Positions 27,406-35,891 of a DNA stretch of 64,000 bases are shown piece after piece. Numbering within the stretch: position 1 is the first letter of the stretch; each line of letters opens with the position of its first letter. A program made the translations under genes and the position numbers. A model generated the notes under the pieces. It had not been told where the DNA came from. It was given only the letters and a program-made list of their open reading frames with translations, and made no database searches. Source of the DNA: Tuwongella immobilis (lineage in GTDB: Bacteria; Planctomycetota; Planctomycetia; Gemmatales; Gemmataceae); contig NZ_LR593887.1 in NCBI RefSeq assembly GCF_901538355.1, forward strand, positions 868,001 to 932,000. The letters run 5' to 3'.

Positions 27406-28285
27406 GCGGACGATCCTCCTATCAGGAACAATCGTCTCGCCTGCCATTCCATCGAGCAAATTTCGCCCCGAATCCACCGAATCCCGCCCTCGATTTGTGC
27501 AGTCGCAAGGATTCTCCGGATTATGCCAGGGTGCCCACTCGGCGTCACTCTCCACCGCCTCCCGACTGCAGCGATGCCCTGCAGCGATGGAGCAAATTCC
27601 CAAACCTGTGAATTCGCATCGCTTGTGGACTGTTAATCGGGGGAGTTTCCCTTCATGCCCCATCCACAAAACACGGGAATGCCAAAGGAATCGGCGCATC
27701 CCAAATGCGAGCAGCAGATTCGGAATCAATCACAATCACAATCACAATCACAATCACAATCACAATCACAATCACAATCACAATCACAATCACAATCACA
27801 ATCACAATCACATCCGACGACGAGTCCCAGCATTTGAGTGCCGTGAATGTTGTTAACACAACGGAATAACCTCGAATCACGAATGATATCCCGATATGGC
27901 CCGACTCCAAGTTCGAGAATTTCGTTAGAAATGGATTGGTTGATAATTGCAACAGGCATGCCCCGCGACCTCATTGCATGGCTTGTTCCTTGATTTTGGT
28001 GCAATCCGAGGTAAAAGTACATGAAAATCCGCATGGTTGGCAAAGTGCGTGGATTCGGATCGATCCTGAATCGCCCATCGATTCCCGTCCGAGGTCCGAG
28101 ATTCTGATACCAGACCAACCACTGTTCGGAGAGCGGGCCAGTTTCAGCCGTACCGCCACGGCAAACGCTTGGTAGCGAGAATCGAAACCATCACCTCACT
28201 TCTGGGCGACGTGGTTTCGGGATCTTGCCCGACAAACCGCAATTGTGTTAATCTGTGATTCCAATCATCGAGGAATACCGATACC
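27406..28285. other. intergenic region containing a microsatellite
   Basis: 880 bp between the divergent AsmA-like gene and a hypothetical gene. The only clear structure is the (AATCAC)14 tract. Frames through that tract encode artefactual SQ, NH, VI or CD dipeptide repeats. The rest (27812-28285) has no supported gene; 28240-28285 is AT-richer and probably holds the promoter of the next gene. Confidence 0.45.
27728..27811. repeat. (AATCAC)14 hexanucleotide microsatellite
   Basis: 84 bp consist of 14 uninterrupted, identical AATCAC units. Such perfect tracts are prone to slipped-strand length change. It lies about 320 bp upstream of the AsmA-like start and 475 bp upstream of the plus-strand hypothetical gene, in no supported coding frame. 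Confidence 0.97.
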
Positions 28286-28834
28286 ATGAGCAATCAATTT
28301 TATTGGGACGAGAACATTAGTAGCCACGAATTATATCATTGTGTGAGCGAGGCTTTGACTTGGGACGAACTGAAACCTGCTTTGGCTGCAAGCTGGGTTC
28401 GATTTTTTGAACTGTCAATGGCCTCACGAACCGAGAAAGATTTCGGATCGATTCGCCTCAGTTTCTTCGGTAGCTCGGGCCGAGTAACGCTTGAGCGAGT
28501 CATTCCTGAGATCGAAGAATCCGAAATTCCCGAAGATTTTCCAACAATCGGTCCACCAATGATCATGTGCCACTGCTCCTGGATTGAGCAGCAATGGCTT
28601 GATTTGGAGGAAAAAGAAACGACCGTTCTGGATCGGATGTTAGGTGAGTTGGGTACCAATTTTGCGAAAACAACACTTCAAGTCGTTTCGATGGATATTG
28701 TATTGAAAGCGATCTCCGACCATCAAGTTCCAGATGGTATTGTCGTTGGGCAAGGAGTTACTCAGAGTCCAGCTGCTTTCGAAACGACACTCGATCAACT
28801 ACAAATGGGAATTCTTCCAAAAATCGTGCCCTGA
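28286..28834 (+). CDS. hypothetical protein beside the toxin cassettes
   Basis: 182 aa, soluble, starting MSNQFYWDENISSHELYHCV with an AGGA before the ATG. Aromatic and acidic residues are frequent ('DFPTIGPPMIMCHCSWIEQQ'). I do not recognise the family. Its size, low GC and position directly before three polymorphic-toxin cassettes would suit an orphan immunity protein; this is inference from context only. Confidence 0.6.
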   Translation: MSNQFYWDENISSHELYHCVSEALTWDELKPALAASWVRFFELSMASRTEKDFGSIRLSFFGSSGRVTLERVIPEIEESEIPEDFPTIGPPMIMCHCSWIEQQWLDLEEKETTVLDRMLGELGTNFAKTTLQVVSMDIVLKAISDHQVPDGIVVGQGVTQSPAAFETTLDQLQMGILPKIVP

Positions 28835-28947
28835 AGCTGTCGCGTTGTGATATCAAGATTAGCCCAGCCATTTTGAAACTTTGTATTTCTGATTGTTAAC
28901 AGTATGCGTTAGAAGTGGATCCGTTTAACATCGTGCGTTAGAAGTGA

Positions 28948-29631
28948 ATTCGTTTTTGTCCCATTGTTTTTACCCGCCTGCTGCACCTCACCGTCGCTGG
29001 CGAGACGATCCGCACCAACGGCGAGCATCCCTTCTGGAGCGACCGCAGCGAACGCGGCCTCGGCTGGGCCAAAGCGAGCGAACTCGTCGCCGGCGATCGA
29101 CTGCTCGCAGCAAGCGGCGAATGGCTCACCATCGACGCTGCCGAGGAAACCGCCGATGATGAGGTCGTCTACAACTGCCGAGTCGCGGAATGGCACACCT
29201 ACTTCGTCGGCGATGACGCCTGGGGCTGGGCCGCCTGGGCGCATCATGCGTATATTGTGCTGCCAAGTGGTACTCGAATCGGTACACACAACGAGCTGAA
29301 TAATGCTGGAATCATTGACAGTCATCACATTATACAGAACGCTGCTGTAAGAGATTTGCCAAATTACAATAGAGGCCAAGCTCCAGCAATCGAACTGGCG
29401 GGCCCCTCGACACTAATTGGTAGCCCTCACTACCTCGCCACGCGCGAGCAAGATCTGCCGGGTGGTGGTACATATGCTGCTGAGCGGATAGTAGCTGAAA
29501 GAGCACTGGCAGCTGCCGGTATTAATGCAGCGGAAATCGCAGTCGCGCTTCAGCGAGCCGATGAATACTTCATCATCACACTCGGGATCACAATGGACAC
29601 GGTGACACGAATTCCTGGCAACAGACGCTGA
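28948..29631 (+). pseudogene. 5'-truncated toxin cassette 1: HINT remnant plus Tox-SHH-type HNH nuclease
   Basis: The frame is open from 28948 to 29631 but has no ATG, GTG or TTG before a GTG at 29257. Residues begin in the middle of a HINT domain (LLHLTVAGETIRTNGEHPFW), continue to its end (WHTYFVGDDAWGWAAWAHH) and pass into a toxin domain. The toxin has 'GIIDSHHIIQNAAVRDLPNY' and 'GSPHYLATREQ', the SHH signature of HNH/endonuclease VII-type toxins. The HINT part is near-identical to cassette 2. As it stands it is a silent C-terminal tip that could only be expressed after recombination onto a full toxin gene. An immunity gene follows 26 bp on. Confidence 0.8.
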
Positions 29632-29657
29632 CGAATACAGCAAGAAAGAGGACAAGC

Positions 29658-30005
29658 GTGTCAATTCCACTCGAAGCGGTTTTGAAGCTGCATGATACCA
29701 TCAGAGTCCTTGTTCGAGAAGATTTCGAACTATTGGAGGCTGACGGGCGGGCGGGGCGGCTGACAGCAAGCCAGTTGCGTGAAGCAATCCACAGGTATGG
29801 AAGACATTTGGTTGATGTGCCGATAGAGGAAATCATCAAGTCTCATTTCTATCTACTTGAGGGAGTAAAACAAAAATCCTGGATAATTGAAGTTGATCTT
29901 TGGACTACAGAGGAGGGAAAAAGTGATCTAACCCTCAGTGTCTTGGTTACTATGTCGAGCATTAATGATATCCAATTAGAGATTACAGATCTACATGTTT
30001 TGTGA
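29658..30005 (+). CDS. probable immunity protein of cassette 1
   Basis: 115 aa from a GTG at 29658 with GAGG 6 nt upstream. The N-terminal helical part contains 'EDFELLEADGRAGRLTASQL', a pattern I associate with a small DUF7668-like family found beside toxins; the C-terminal part is beta-rich. It directly follows the SHH nuclease module, the standard order of toxin then immunity, so it likely binds and blocks that nuclease. It keeps an intact frame although the toxin module has lost its start. Confidence 0.7.
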   Translation: MSIPLEAVLKLHDTIRVLVREDFELLEADGRAGRLTASQLREAIHRYGRHLVDVPIEEIIKSHFYLLEGVKQKSWIIEVDLWTTEEGKSDLTLSVLVTMSSINDIQLEITDLHVL

Positions 30006-30039
30006 TGCTGCTATGGTCTCGATATGACAGAGTTACTCG

Positions 30040-30210
30040 TGGACCAACAACGTCGAATTGCGGGGTACAGCGAACTAATTTTCAGGCTCGAGCAGAAGAG
30101 TAGCCCTTCAAATCGACATCGTTGATCCACTAGGACGTTGCACGATGAAGTCAAGAAGAAGACGGGCACCAACGCATTGACAACACTCCGGACGCTGCAA
30201 ATTGCGTTGC
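30040..30210. repeat. cassette-boundary repeat, copy 1
   Basis: From about 30040 the sequence (ACAACGTCGAATTGCGGGGT, then AGCAGAAGAGTAGCCC and TTGCACGATGAAGTCAAGAA) matches 31692-31870. It precedes the HINT domain in both cassettes and begins just after each preceding immunity gene, marking the left end of a recombining module. Confidence 0.85.
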
Positions 30211-31202
30211 AGAATGCCCTGGAGAAGGTGCGTGACAACATCATTAACCATCACGCCTGCAGCGTCTTCGGTGTGGGCTGCTTCGCCGCTGGCACCAAGC
30301 TCTGGACGCCCGATGGCTACCGCACCGTCGAAACGCTGCAGCCCGGCGACTTGGTTTACTCGCGCGATGAACACGATCCGCACGCCCCGATCGAAGCCCG
30401 CGTCATCGAGGAGATCTTCACGCGCTACACCCGCGTGCTGCATCTCACCGTCGCCGGCGAGACGATCCGCACCACTGGTGAGCACCCCTTCTGGAGCGAC
30501 CGCAGCGAACGCGGTCTGGGCTGGGCGAAGGCGAGCGAACTCGTCGCCGGTGATCGACTGTTCGCAGCAAGTGGCGAATGGCTCACCATCGACGCTGCCG
30601 AGGAAACCGCCGATGATGAGGTCGTCTACAACTGCCGCGTCGCAGAGTGGCACACATACTTCGTCGGCGATGACGGCTGGGGCTGGGCCGTCTGGGCGCA
30701 TAATGTTATTTGTGGATTTCGAGAAACAGTCGAAGCTCAGAATGCGTCCTATAATCGCTCAGCCGATGAACCTACAGTCACGGATCCAGCAGATATATTG
30801 CTCAAAAAAGAATGGGATAGAAGAACTATGCCACTCGCTGGTAGCTCAAGTGACAAATCGACATTAGCGTATATTCAAATAGAAGGCGAATCGTATGATC
30901 CAATTTTCGCATCGAACAGCGAACCGCTTTACTATTCATTCCCGACAGTTACTTCTGGTGATGTACCTCCGGGGCAAGGAGTAAATAATGCAGCTCGATA
31001 TCATGCGGAAATCAAGACTCTTATCAAGGCGTTAAATGACGGGATCAGTTTGAACGGGAAGTCGCTTGTGATATTCACAGATCGAGACCCATGCAGTTAT
31101 TGTGACAAGGGTCGTGGTATTGAAAATGCTGCACGCATCCTAGGGGCTGTAAGCATCACGATTTGGTGTCCGAGCGGCAAAATTGGACCGATTACTCTGT
31201 AG
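30138..31202 (+). CDS. toxin cassette 2: HINT domain fused to a deaminase-fold toxin
   Basis: 354 aa from a TTG at 30138. Residues 1-47 are a helical pre-HINT segment. Residues 48-189 form a complete HINT/intein-like domain: Cys48 in GVGCFAAGTKLWTPDGYRT, TGEHPFW near 115, and terminal His188-Asn189, which allows autoproteolytic release. The C-terminal 165 residues carry HAE (289-291) and DPCSYCDKG with PCxxC (318-322), the zinc-binding and catalytic signature of the cytidine-deaminase superfamily, as in DddA/MafB19/YwqJ-type toxins. There is no signal peptide or delivery domain, so it is an orphan tip. Its Imm1-like immunity gene follows at 31292. Confidence 0.85.
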   Translation: MHDEVKKKTGTNALTTLRTLQIALQNALEKVRDNIINHHACSVFGVGCFAAGTKLWTPDGYRTVETLQPGDLVYSRDEHDPHAPIEARVIEEIFTRYTRVLHLTVAGETIRTTGEHPFWSDRSERGLGWAKASELVAGDRLFAASGEWLTIDAAEETADDEVVYNCRVAEWHTYFVGDDGWGWAVWAHNVICGFRETVEAQNASYNRSADEPTVTDPADILLKKEWDRRTMPLAGSSSDKSTLAYIQIEGESYDPIFASNSEPLYYSFPTVTSGDVPPGQGVNNAARYHAEIKTLIKALNDGISLNGKSLVIFTDRDPCSYCDKGRGIENAARILGAVSITIWCPSGKIGPITL

Positions 31203-31291
31203 AATCGCAGGAAAAACTCACCCTTGTTCCGAAATAGTTCCGACTGAGTTCGAATTCCTCCACTTTTAGCTAATAAATTTTGGAATTAAAT

Positions 31292-31687
31292 ATGTCAAAG
31301 CTACAAGCAGTTTCGATCTCAAGTATGCAACCAAATGGTCTGAAAAGAGAAGAGTCTCTCAAAATAAGAACCTTAGAAGACCTACACGAACAGTTCGATC
31401 TGCTTGATGGAGGCCCTACCACTCGACTGACACTCGTGGCCCAAGACGAGCGGATTCTTACTATTGAGGGACATCGAAATCGTTACTATGTGTCAGCGTT
31501 TGGCCCAAGATTCGGGCCATTTGATCTGAGTACCCTAAGCAAAGATGATGAGATGGACATCATTGTCCTCCAAGGGATTGAGACCCATCTTCCTAGCCGT
31601 TTTATTGTTGATGTGGTAAAGGCTAAGCTCGCCATAGATTATTTTTATAATCATGGAGACATTCATCCGGATCTTTTTTGGGAGTAA
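31292..31687 (+). CDS. Imm1-like immunity protein of the deaminase cassette
   Basis: 131 aa from the ATG at 31292. The pattern 'TTRLTLVAQDERILTIEGHR' and 'YYVSAFGPRFGPFDL', with an ending 'AIDYFYNHGDIHPDLFWE', matches the general layout of Imm1 proteins (strand-rich core, closing helix, terminal W-E). Imm1 proteins are known partners of deaminase toxins. It lies 89 bp after the deaminase gene on the same strand. It should be cytosolic and protect against DNA or RNA deamination by the cognate toxin. Confidence 0.75.
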   Translation: MSKLQAVSISSMQPNGLKREESLKIRTLEDLHEQFDLLDGGPTTRLTLVAQDERILTIEGHRNRYYVSAFGPRFGPFDLSTLSKDDEMDIIVLQGIETHLPSRFIVDVVKAKLAIDYFYNHGDIHPDLFWE

Positions 31688-31691
31688 ATTA

Positions 31692-31870
31692 GTGGGCCGA
31701 CAACGTCGAATTGCGGGGTATAGCAAAGTCATTTTCAGGCTATAGCAGAAGAGTAGCCCTGCAAATCGACATCGTTGATCCACCATGACGTTGCACGATG
31801 AAGTCAAGAAGAAGACGGCCAGTCAACGCATCCTCTCTGACAACACTCCGGACGCTGCAAATTGCGTTGC
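31692..31870. repeat. cassette-boundary repeat, copy 2
   Basis: Matches 30040-30210 with scattered substitutions and a net +7-base difference at 31820-31850, which shifts the downstream frame relative to cassette 2. Confidence 0.85.
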
Positions 31871-32283
31871 AGAATGCCCTGGAGAAGGTGCGTGACAACA
31901 TCATCAACCATCACGCCTGCAGCGTCTTCGGTGTGGGCTGTTTCGCCGCTGGCACCAAGCTCTGGACGCCGGATGGCTACCGTGCAGTCGAAACGCTGCA
32001 GCCCGGCGACTTGGTTTACTCGCGCGATGAGCACGATCCGCACGCCCCGATCGAAGCCCGCGTCATTAAGCAGATCTTCACGCTCTCCACCCAAGTGCTG
32101 CACCTCACCGTCGCTGGCGATCGACTGCTGACGGCCGCCGGCGGATGTCTGACGATTGACGCAGTCAGCCGATTGCATCGGAAAATGATTGGAGTGAAGA
32201 TAAGGTTTGCCAAGGGGACTATGTTCCCTTGGCCGTGGGCCAACGTCAGAGGCCCGTCACCAACGTCAGGGGCCCGCCACTAA
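31798..32283 (+). pseudogene. toxin cassette 3: decayed HINT remnant without toxin
   Basis: The pre-HINT and first half of HINT (VFGVGCFAAGTKLWTPDGYR) are almost the same as cassette 2. About 34 residues, from ETIRTTGEHPFW to ELVAG, are deleted between short CGTCGC(T/C)GGCGA-like direct repeats, so VAG joins directly to DRLLTAAGG. HINT homology stops near 32165 and the frame runs into the dispersed repeat. The deletion removes the HINT core and any toxin. The +7 difference upstream also breaks the frame used in cassette 2. Confidence 0.85.
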
Positions 32284-32408
32284 CCAGAGGCCTGCCAACA
32301 ACGGCAGAGGCCTGCCAACAACGGCAGGGCCCCTGGCACCAAATGGTCAGCGTCCTCCAACCCATCCTCAACCCATCTCCTCCCGCCTCCACTCACGTTT
32401 TCCAGGGG
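32166..32408. repeat. third diverged copy of the dispersed noncoding repeat plus a 20-bp tandem
   Basis: From 32177 to about 32365 the sequence follows the noncoding part of the 444-bp duplication (GAAAATGATTGGAGTGAAG, then GCCAAGGGG and TCCCTTGG). Within it the 20-bp unit GAGGCCTGCCAACAACGGCA is repeated at 32288-32307 and 32308-32327. Like the copy at 22206, it ends just past the stop of a minus-strand gene. Confidence 0.7.
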
Positions 32409-34655
32409 TTATTGGCGGACTTTGGCGAGTTCGGCGGGGGAGATTTTTTGGTCTTGGTTGGTATCGAGGCGTTGGAAGAGTTTGGCCATCGCTTCGGGGT
32501 TGTCTTTGAATTTGGGGAGTTGACGGACGAAGGAATCGAATTCCTCGCGGTTGATGCTGCCGTCTTGGTTGGCATCGACGCGTTTGAAGAGGACACCAGC
32601 ATCTGCATCGGCATCCGACGGTTTGAGTTTGGCGGCATCGGTGGTATCGACCGGCACGAGGAATTCGACGTAGCCAAGCATCATTTCATCGACGGTTTGC
32701 GGGCCCCAGAAGACGGTTTTGCCGGGGTCGGGGTTTGCGGGGTTCTTGGCGCTATTGTCGAACCAGCCGGTGGCTTTGACGGTGGTGCCGATGGATACGG
32801 CCATGGGCGAGGCGAGTCGGTAGTAGAGTTGCCAGTTGAAATCGTACCGCGGAATATCGAGCACGGTTTGGGGCGATTTTCCGGGCGGGATGATTTCGTA
32901 ACGGAAGGCTTTGCCACGCAGGTGCATGTGCGGCAAGAAGCCGGTGATGGTGGCGTTCATGGGGAAGTCGCGGCTGGCGATTTCCGGGTGATTGCCAGCA
33001 TTGGGCGGAATGCGGATGCCAGTATTCGAGACGCCGGCGACCATGACTTCGTATTCGGGCGTTTTGTCGGCGAAGATCAGGCCGATTTCGGTTCGGTCTT
33101 CGGTTGCGGTTCCGTTGGGGGTGTAGTGCATTTGGAACAGCAGGCGAGCGCCCTTCGGAATTTTCTTCGCTTGCCCATCGGGGTAGCTGAGCCGACTTTG
33201 ACCGGGGACGTAGATGGCGAAGTATCCGGAGCGTTCATCGGCGTCCAGACGTTTGCCAGGCGTGATGACAAACACCAGAACATGATGCACCACCTCTCGG
33301 GCAGAGGGGCGCACTTCCACGGCCTTCACCCAGCGATCTTCGGTCAGATTCGTATCCACGACGACATTCTGATACGGCATAAATCCGTTGGCTTGCACGG
33401 CAACCGGCTTGGCGAATTGATAGACGGCGTCGGGTTTGCCGATCATCCAACCGGTGTCGAACGATTTCGGTGCCGGGGCATCGGCGGGATTGCCTTGCGG
33501 ACGATTGCTGGCCAGCCAGTTGAGCAGGTCTTCTCGGTCGGCATCGGGCACACTGCGATCATTTGCCCAGCGGTGCGGCTCATCGTCCGGCAACGCGGTG
33601 GCAAACCATGGCGGCATCGTCCCATTCTTCAGCACCTTGCGAATCATCCCGGCATGCGAAACGACGTCTTCGTACCGATCCAATCGGAACGGGCCGACTC
33701 CGCCCGTGTGATGGCATTCGATGCAATGCGTTTGCATGATGCGGGAGATGCGATTGTGATACGTGACATTCGTGGCCCGAGGCAGGGGACCGGCGGTGTC
33801 CAGGTCGCAGCCCGGTGCCGTGGTCGCGGCCAATTCCAGCGGGCGATTCTTCTTCAGATCCGCGATGGCTTCCAGCAGATAATTCTGCTTGGCTTCATTG
33901 CGTGCGTAGCCCAACCCGTATTGGTCATCGACGGCACCACGATAGACGAGCGTGCGCTTGGCATCGAACAGGAAGACTTCGGCGGTGGTGCTGGCCGCGA
34001 GTTGTTTGGCCAGTTCACTCTTGGCATCGTGCAGATACGCCCCTTGCAGCGCGTGCTGTTTGCGGAACGCGGCCATTGCTTCAGGCGTTTCGTTCATTGT
34101 CGGATTGACATACACCACCGCATAGCCGGCATCGCGCAGTTTGGGTTCGAGCGTTTGCCAGGTGGGGCCGTACTTCTTGCAGATGGGGCAACTGGTGTTG
34201 GTGAATGCGATCACCAGACCGGCTTGGCCGAGCGAATCGTGCAACCGTACCGATTTGCCAGCGATATCGGCAAGCGCGACATCGGGCAGCATGCGACCGA
34301 TTCCGGCAGCGGCAGGGGGCACCGCGCGGGCGGCTTCCCAGATCGGCGATGGGGCGGCGGATTCGGGGGCGGCATCCGATTTGGCTTTCGCGGCATTGCG
34401 TTGGCGGGTTCGCAGGTGCGTGCGAACTTCGTCCAGTGAGATTTTTCCATCTTGATTGAAGTCAGACCCGCGAAGCAGCGAACGAATGAAGACGTTTTTC
34501 TTCAATTCGTCGTTGTCCAGGAAACCGTCTTGGTTGGCGTCCAATTCTCGGAATCGGTCGGCAACTTCGTCGCCGCGAGCCACCCAGGGGTGTCCGAGAA
34601 GGAACAACACAGGAATCGAGACGATCAGCAGAGCGATCCAACGATTGCGATTCAT
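32409..34655 (-). CDS. secreted EF-hand, redoxin, cytochrome c and copper-monooxygenase-like multidomain protein
   Basis: 748 aa. The signal peptide or anchor is followed by two EF-hands (LDANQDGFLDNDEL, SDFNQDGKISLDEV). Then comes a thioredoxin-like redoxin domain with CPIC (Cys156, Cys159) and a haem motif CIECH (311-315) in a small cytochrome-like region. A domain resembling the C-terminal half of copper type II ascorbate-dependent monooxygenases ('VVHHVLVFVI', 'LFQMHYTPNG', 'FLPHMHLRG') precedes two C-terminal EF-hands. Extracytoplasmic oxidation chemistry is implied; the substrate is unknown. ATG at 34655 with AAGG 8 nt upstream. Confidence 0.88.
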   Translation of the reverse strand: MNRNRWIALLIVSIPVLFLLGHPWVARGDEVADRFRELDANQDGFLDNDELKKNVFIRSLLRGSDFNQDGKISLDEVRTHLRTRQRNAAKAKSDAAPESAAPSPIWEAARAVPPAAAGIGRMLPDVALADIAGKSVRLHDSLGQAGLVIAFTNTSCPICKKYGPTWQTLEPKLRDAGYAVVYVNPTMNETPEAMAAFRKQHALQGAYLHDAKSELAKQLAASTTAEVFLFDAKRTLVYRGAVDDQYGLGYARNEAKQNYLLEAIADLKKNRPLELAATTAPGCDLDTAGPLPRATNVTYHNRISRIMQTHCIECHHTGGVGPFRLDRYEDVVSHAGMIRKVLKNGTMPPWFATALPDDEPHRWANDRSVPDADREDLLNWLASNRPQGNPADAPAPKSFDTGWMIGKPDAVYQFAKPVAVQANGFMPYQNVVVDTNLTEDRWVKAVEVRPSAREVVHHVLVFVITPGKRLDADERSGYFAIYVPGQSRLSYPDGQAKKIPKGARLLFQMHYTPNGTATEDRTEIGLIFADKTPEYEVMVAGVSNTGIRIPPNAGNHPEIASRDFPMNATITGFLPHMHLRGKAFRYEIIPPGKSPQTVLDIPRYDFNWQLYYRLASPMAVSIGTTVKATGWFDNSAKNPANPDPGKTVFWGPQTVDEMMLGYVEFLVPVDTTDAAKLKPSDADADAGVLFKRVDANQDGSINREEFDSFVRQLPKFKDNPEAMAKLFQRLDTNQDQKISPAELAKVRQ

Positions 34656-34897
34656 CCGCAGCACCTTGTGAATCGAGGTCGTTTGCAGTCGAGCGTGAGC
34701 ATACCGAAATCAACCCGAAGCTACGAGAAACATTACGTCTCGTCCAGCCGAAGGGTTTCAGCGTGTGGAAAACTTCCCGGGGAATTCTCAAGAATCGCGT
34801 TGGGAGTTGGCCGAGTGAGGTTCCATTGTCGCATCGCCAATTCCCCATAAGCTACCGTAGCCTTTCTCTCCCCGAAATATCGTGTGGTGACACTCCC

Positions 34898-35866
34898 ATG
34901 AATCGACTGTTTTGGCTGGGTTGGATCGCGGTGTTCGGTCTGTCGCTGGGCGATGGTTCCCGGGCGAATGCGCAGGTGGATGCCCGCAATCCGTTGTTTG
35001 CGTATTTGACCCAAGTCGATGCGCCGAAAATGATTACGTACACTCCGTCTGAACTCGATCCGCGTCAGCCAGCGAATCAAGGTCGGCTGGCGACCAGCTC
35101 CATTCGCAAAGATTTGACCGCGCTGCGGCCCGTGTTCGATGGTCTGGTGCTGTACGGGTATCACGAAGCCTGCACGCCGCGCGTGGTGGCGTTGGCCGCG
35201 GAGCTGAAATTCAAGGCGGTGATTCTGGCGATTTGGGATCCGAAATCGACCGCCGAGGTGGACGGTGTCGCGGATCTGGCCAAACAGTTTGCCGGGGAGC
35301 TGGCGATTGGCATTCTGGTGGGAAATGAAGGGATTACCTTCAAACGGTACGAAACCGATGATATTCGCATCGCGGCCAGCCGATTGCGATCGAAGCTGCC
35401 CAAGTCGATTCCGCTCTCCACGAGTGAGCCGCTGGTGGGGTATGGGAATGCGTTCATTGCGGAATTCGGGGATTTTCTCGCGCCGAATATCCACCCGGTG
35501 TTCGATCGGGAAGCATTTGCGGCGGCGGACGCGGCGAATTGGGCCCGTGAGGAAGCCACGAAGTTGGCCAAACGCACGAAGAAGCCCGTGCTGCTGAAGG
35601 AAACGGGGTTCCCCCATGGTGGGAAACCCGCGTATACCGCGCAATCGCAGGCGGAATTTTGGACCGCCTATTTGAAGCCAGGCCGATTCTCGCCCGGAAC
35701 CGATGGGGCGTGGGTGTTCACGGGCGTGGCCTTCGATTCGTTCGATATGCCATGGAAAACCCAAGAATCGGGCCTGCCAATCGAGCAATTCTGGGGACTA
35801 TTCTCCAAGAACCGCGAACCATTCCCCGCATTGACAAGCTGGAAATCGGCACCCGCTCGCCCGTGA
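34898..35866 (+). CDS. secreted glycoside hydrolase, GH17-like
   Basis: 322 aa. Signal peptide MNRLFWLGWIAVFGLSLGDG, cleavage near ANA-Q. The TIM-barrel style sequence includes 'LVLYGYHEACTPRVVALAAE', 'IGILVGNEGITF' (Asn-Glu as candidate acid/base) and 'KPVLLKETGFPHGG' (Glu as candidate nucleophile). The NE...E arrangement fits clan GH-A, and the order resembles GH17 beta-1,3-glucanase-like proteins. It probably trims an extracellular glucan. ATG at 34898 precedes the signal peptide; the upstream open frame is not coding-like. Divergent from the multidomain protein gene by 242 bp. Confidence 0.78.
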   Translation: MNRLFWLGWIAVFGLSLGDGSRANAQVDARNPLFAYLTQVDAPKMITYTPSELDPRQPANQGRLATSSIRKDLTALRPVFDGLVLYGYHEACTPRVVALAAELKFKAVILAIWDPKSTAEVDGVADLAKQFAGELAIGILVGNEGITFKRYETDDIRIAASRLRSKLPKSIPLSTSEPLVGYGNAFIAEFGDFLAPNIHPVFDREAFAAADAANWAREEATKLAKRTKKPVLLKETGFPHGGKPAYTAQSQAEFWTAYLKPGRFSPGTDGAWVFTGVAFDSFDMPWKTQESGLPIEQFWGLFSKNREPFPALTSWKSAPARP

Positions 35867-35891
35867 TGATCGGGGAATGATTCCGAACGGG

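Noticed and set aside
27655-27837. Open frame coding for a Ser-Gln repeat protein
   Set aside because: The SQ run is only the translation of the AATCAC hexamer; other frames give NH, VI and CD repeats. No ribosome site or flanking domain.
28948-32165. Complete Rhs-type toxin locus
   Set aside because: No YD repeats, signal peptide or other delivery region is present; only C-terminal tips and immunity genes are seen.
32229-34439. 736-codon plus-strand open frame
   Set aside because: It is antisense to the EF-hand/redoxin gene, has low-complexity Gly/His/Phe composition typical of a shadow frame, and shows no domain, while the minus strand shows several clear domains.
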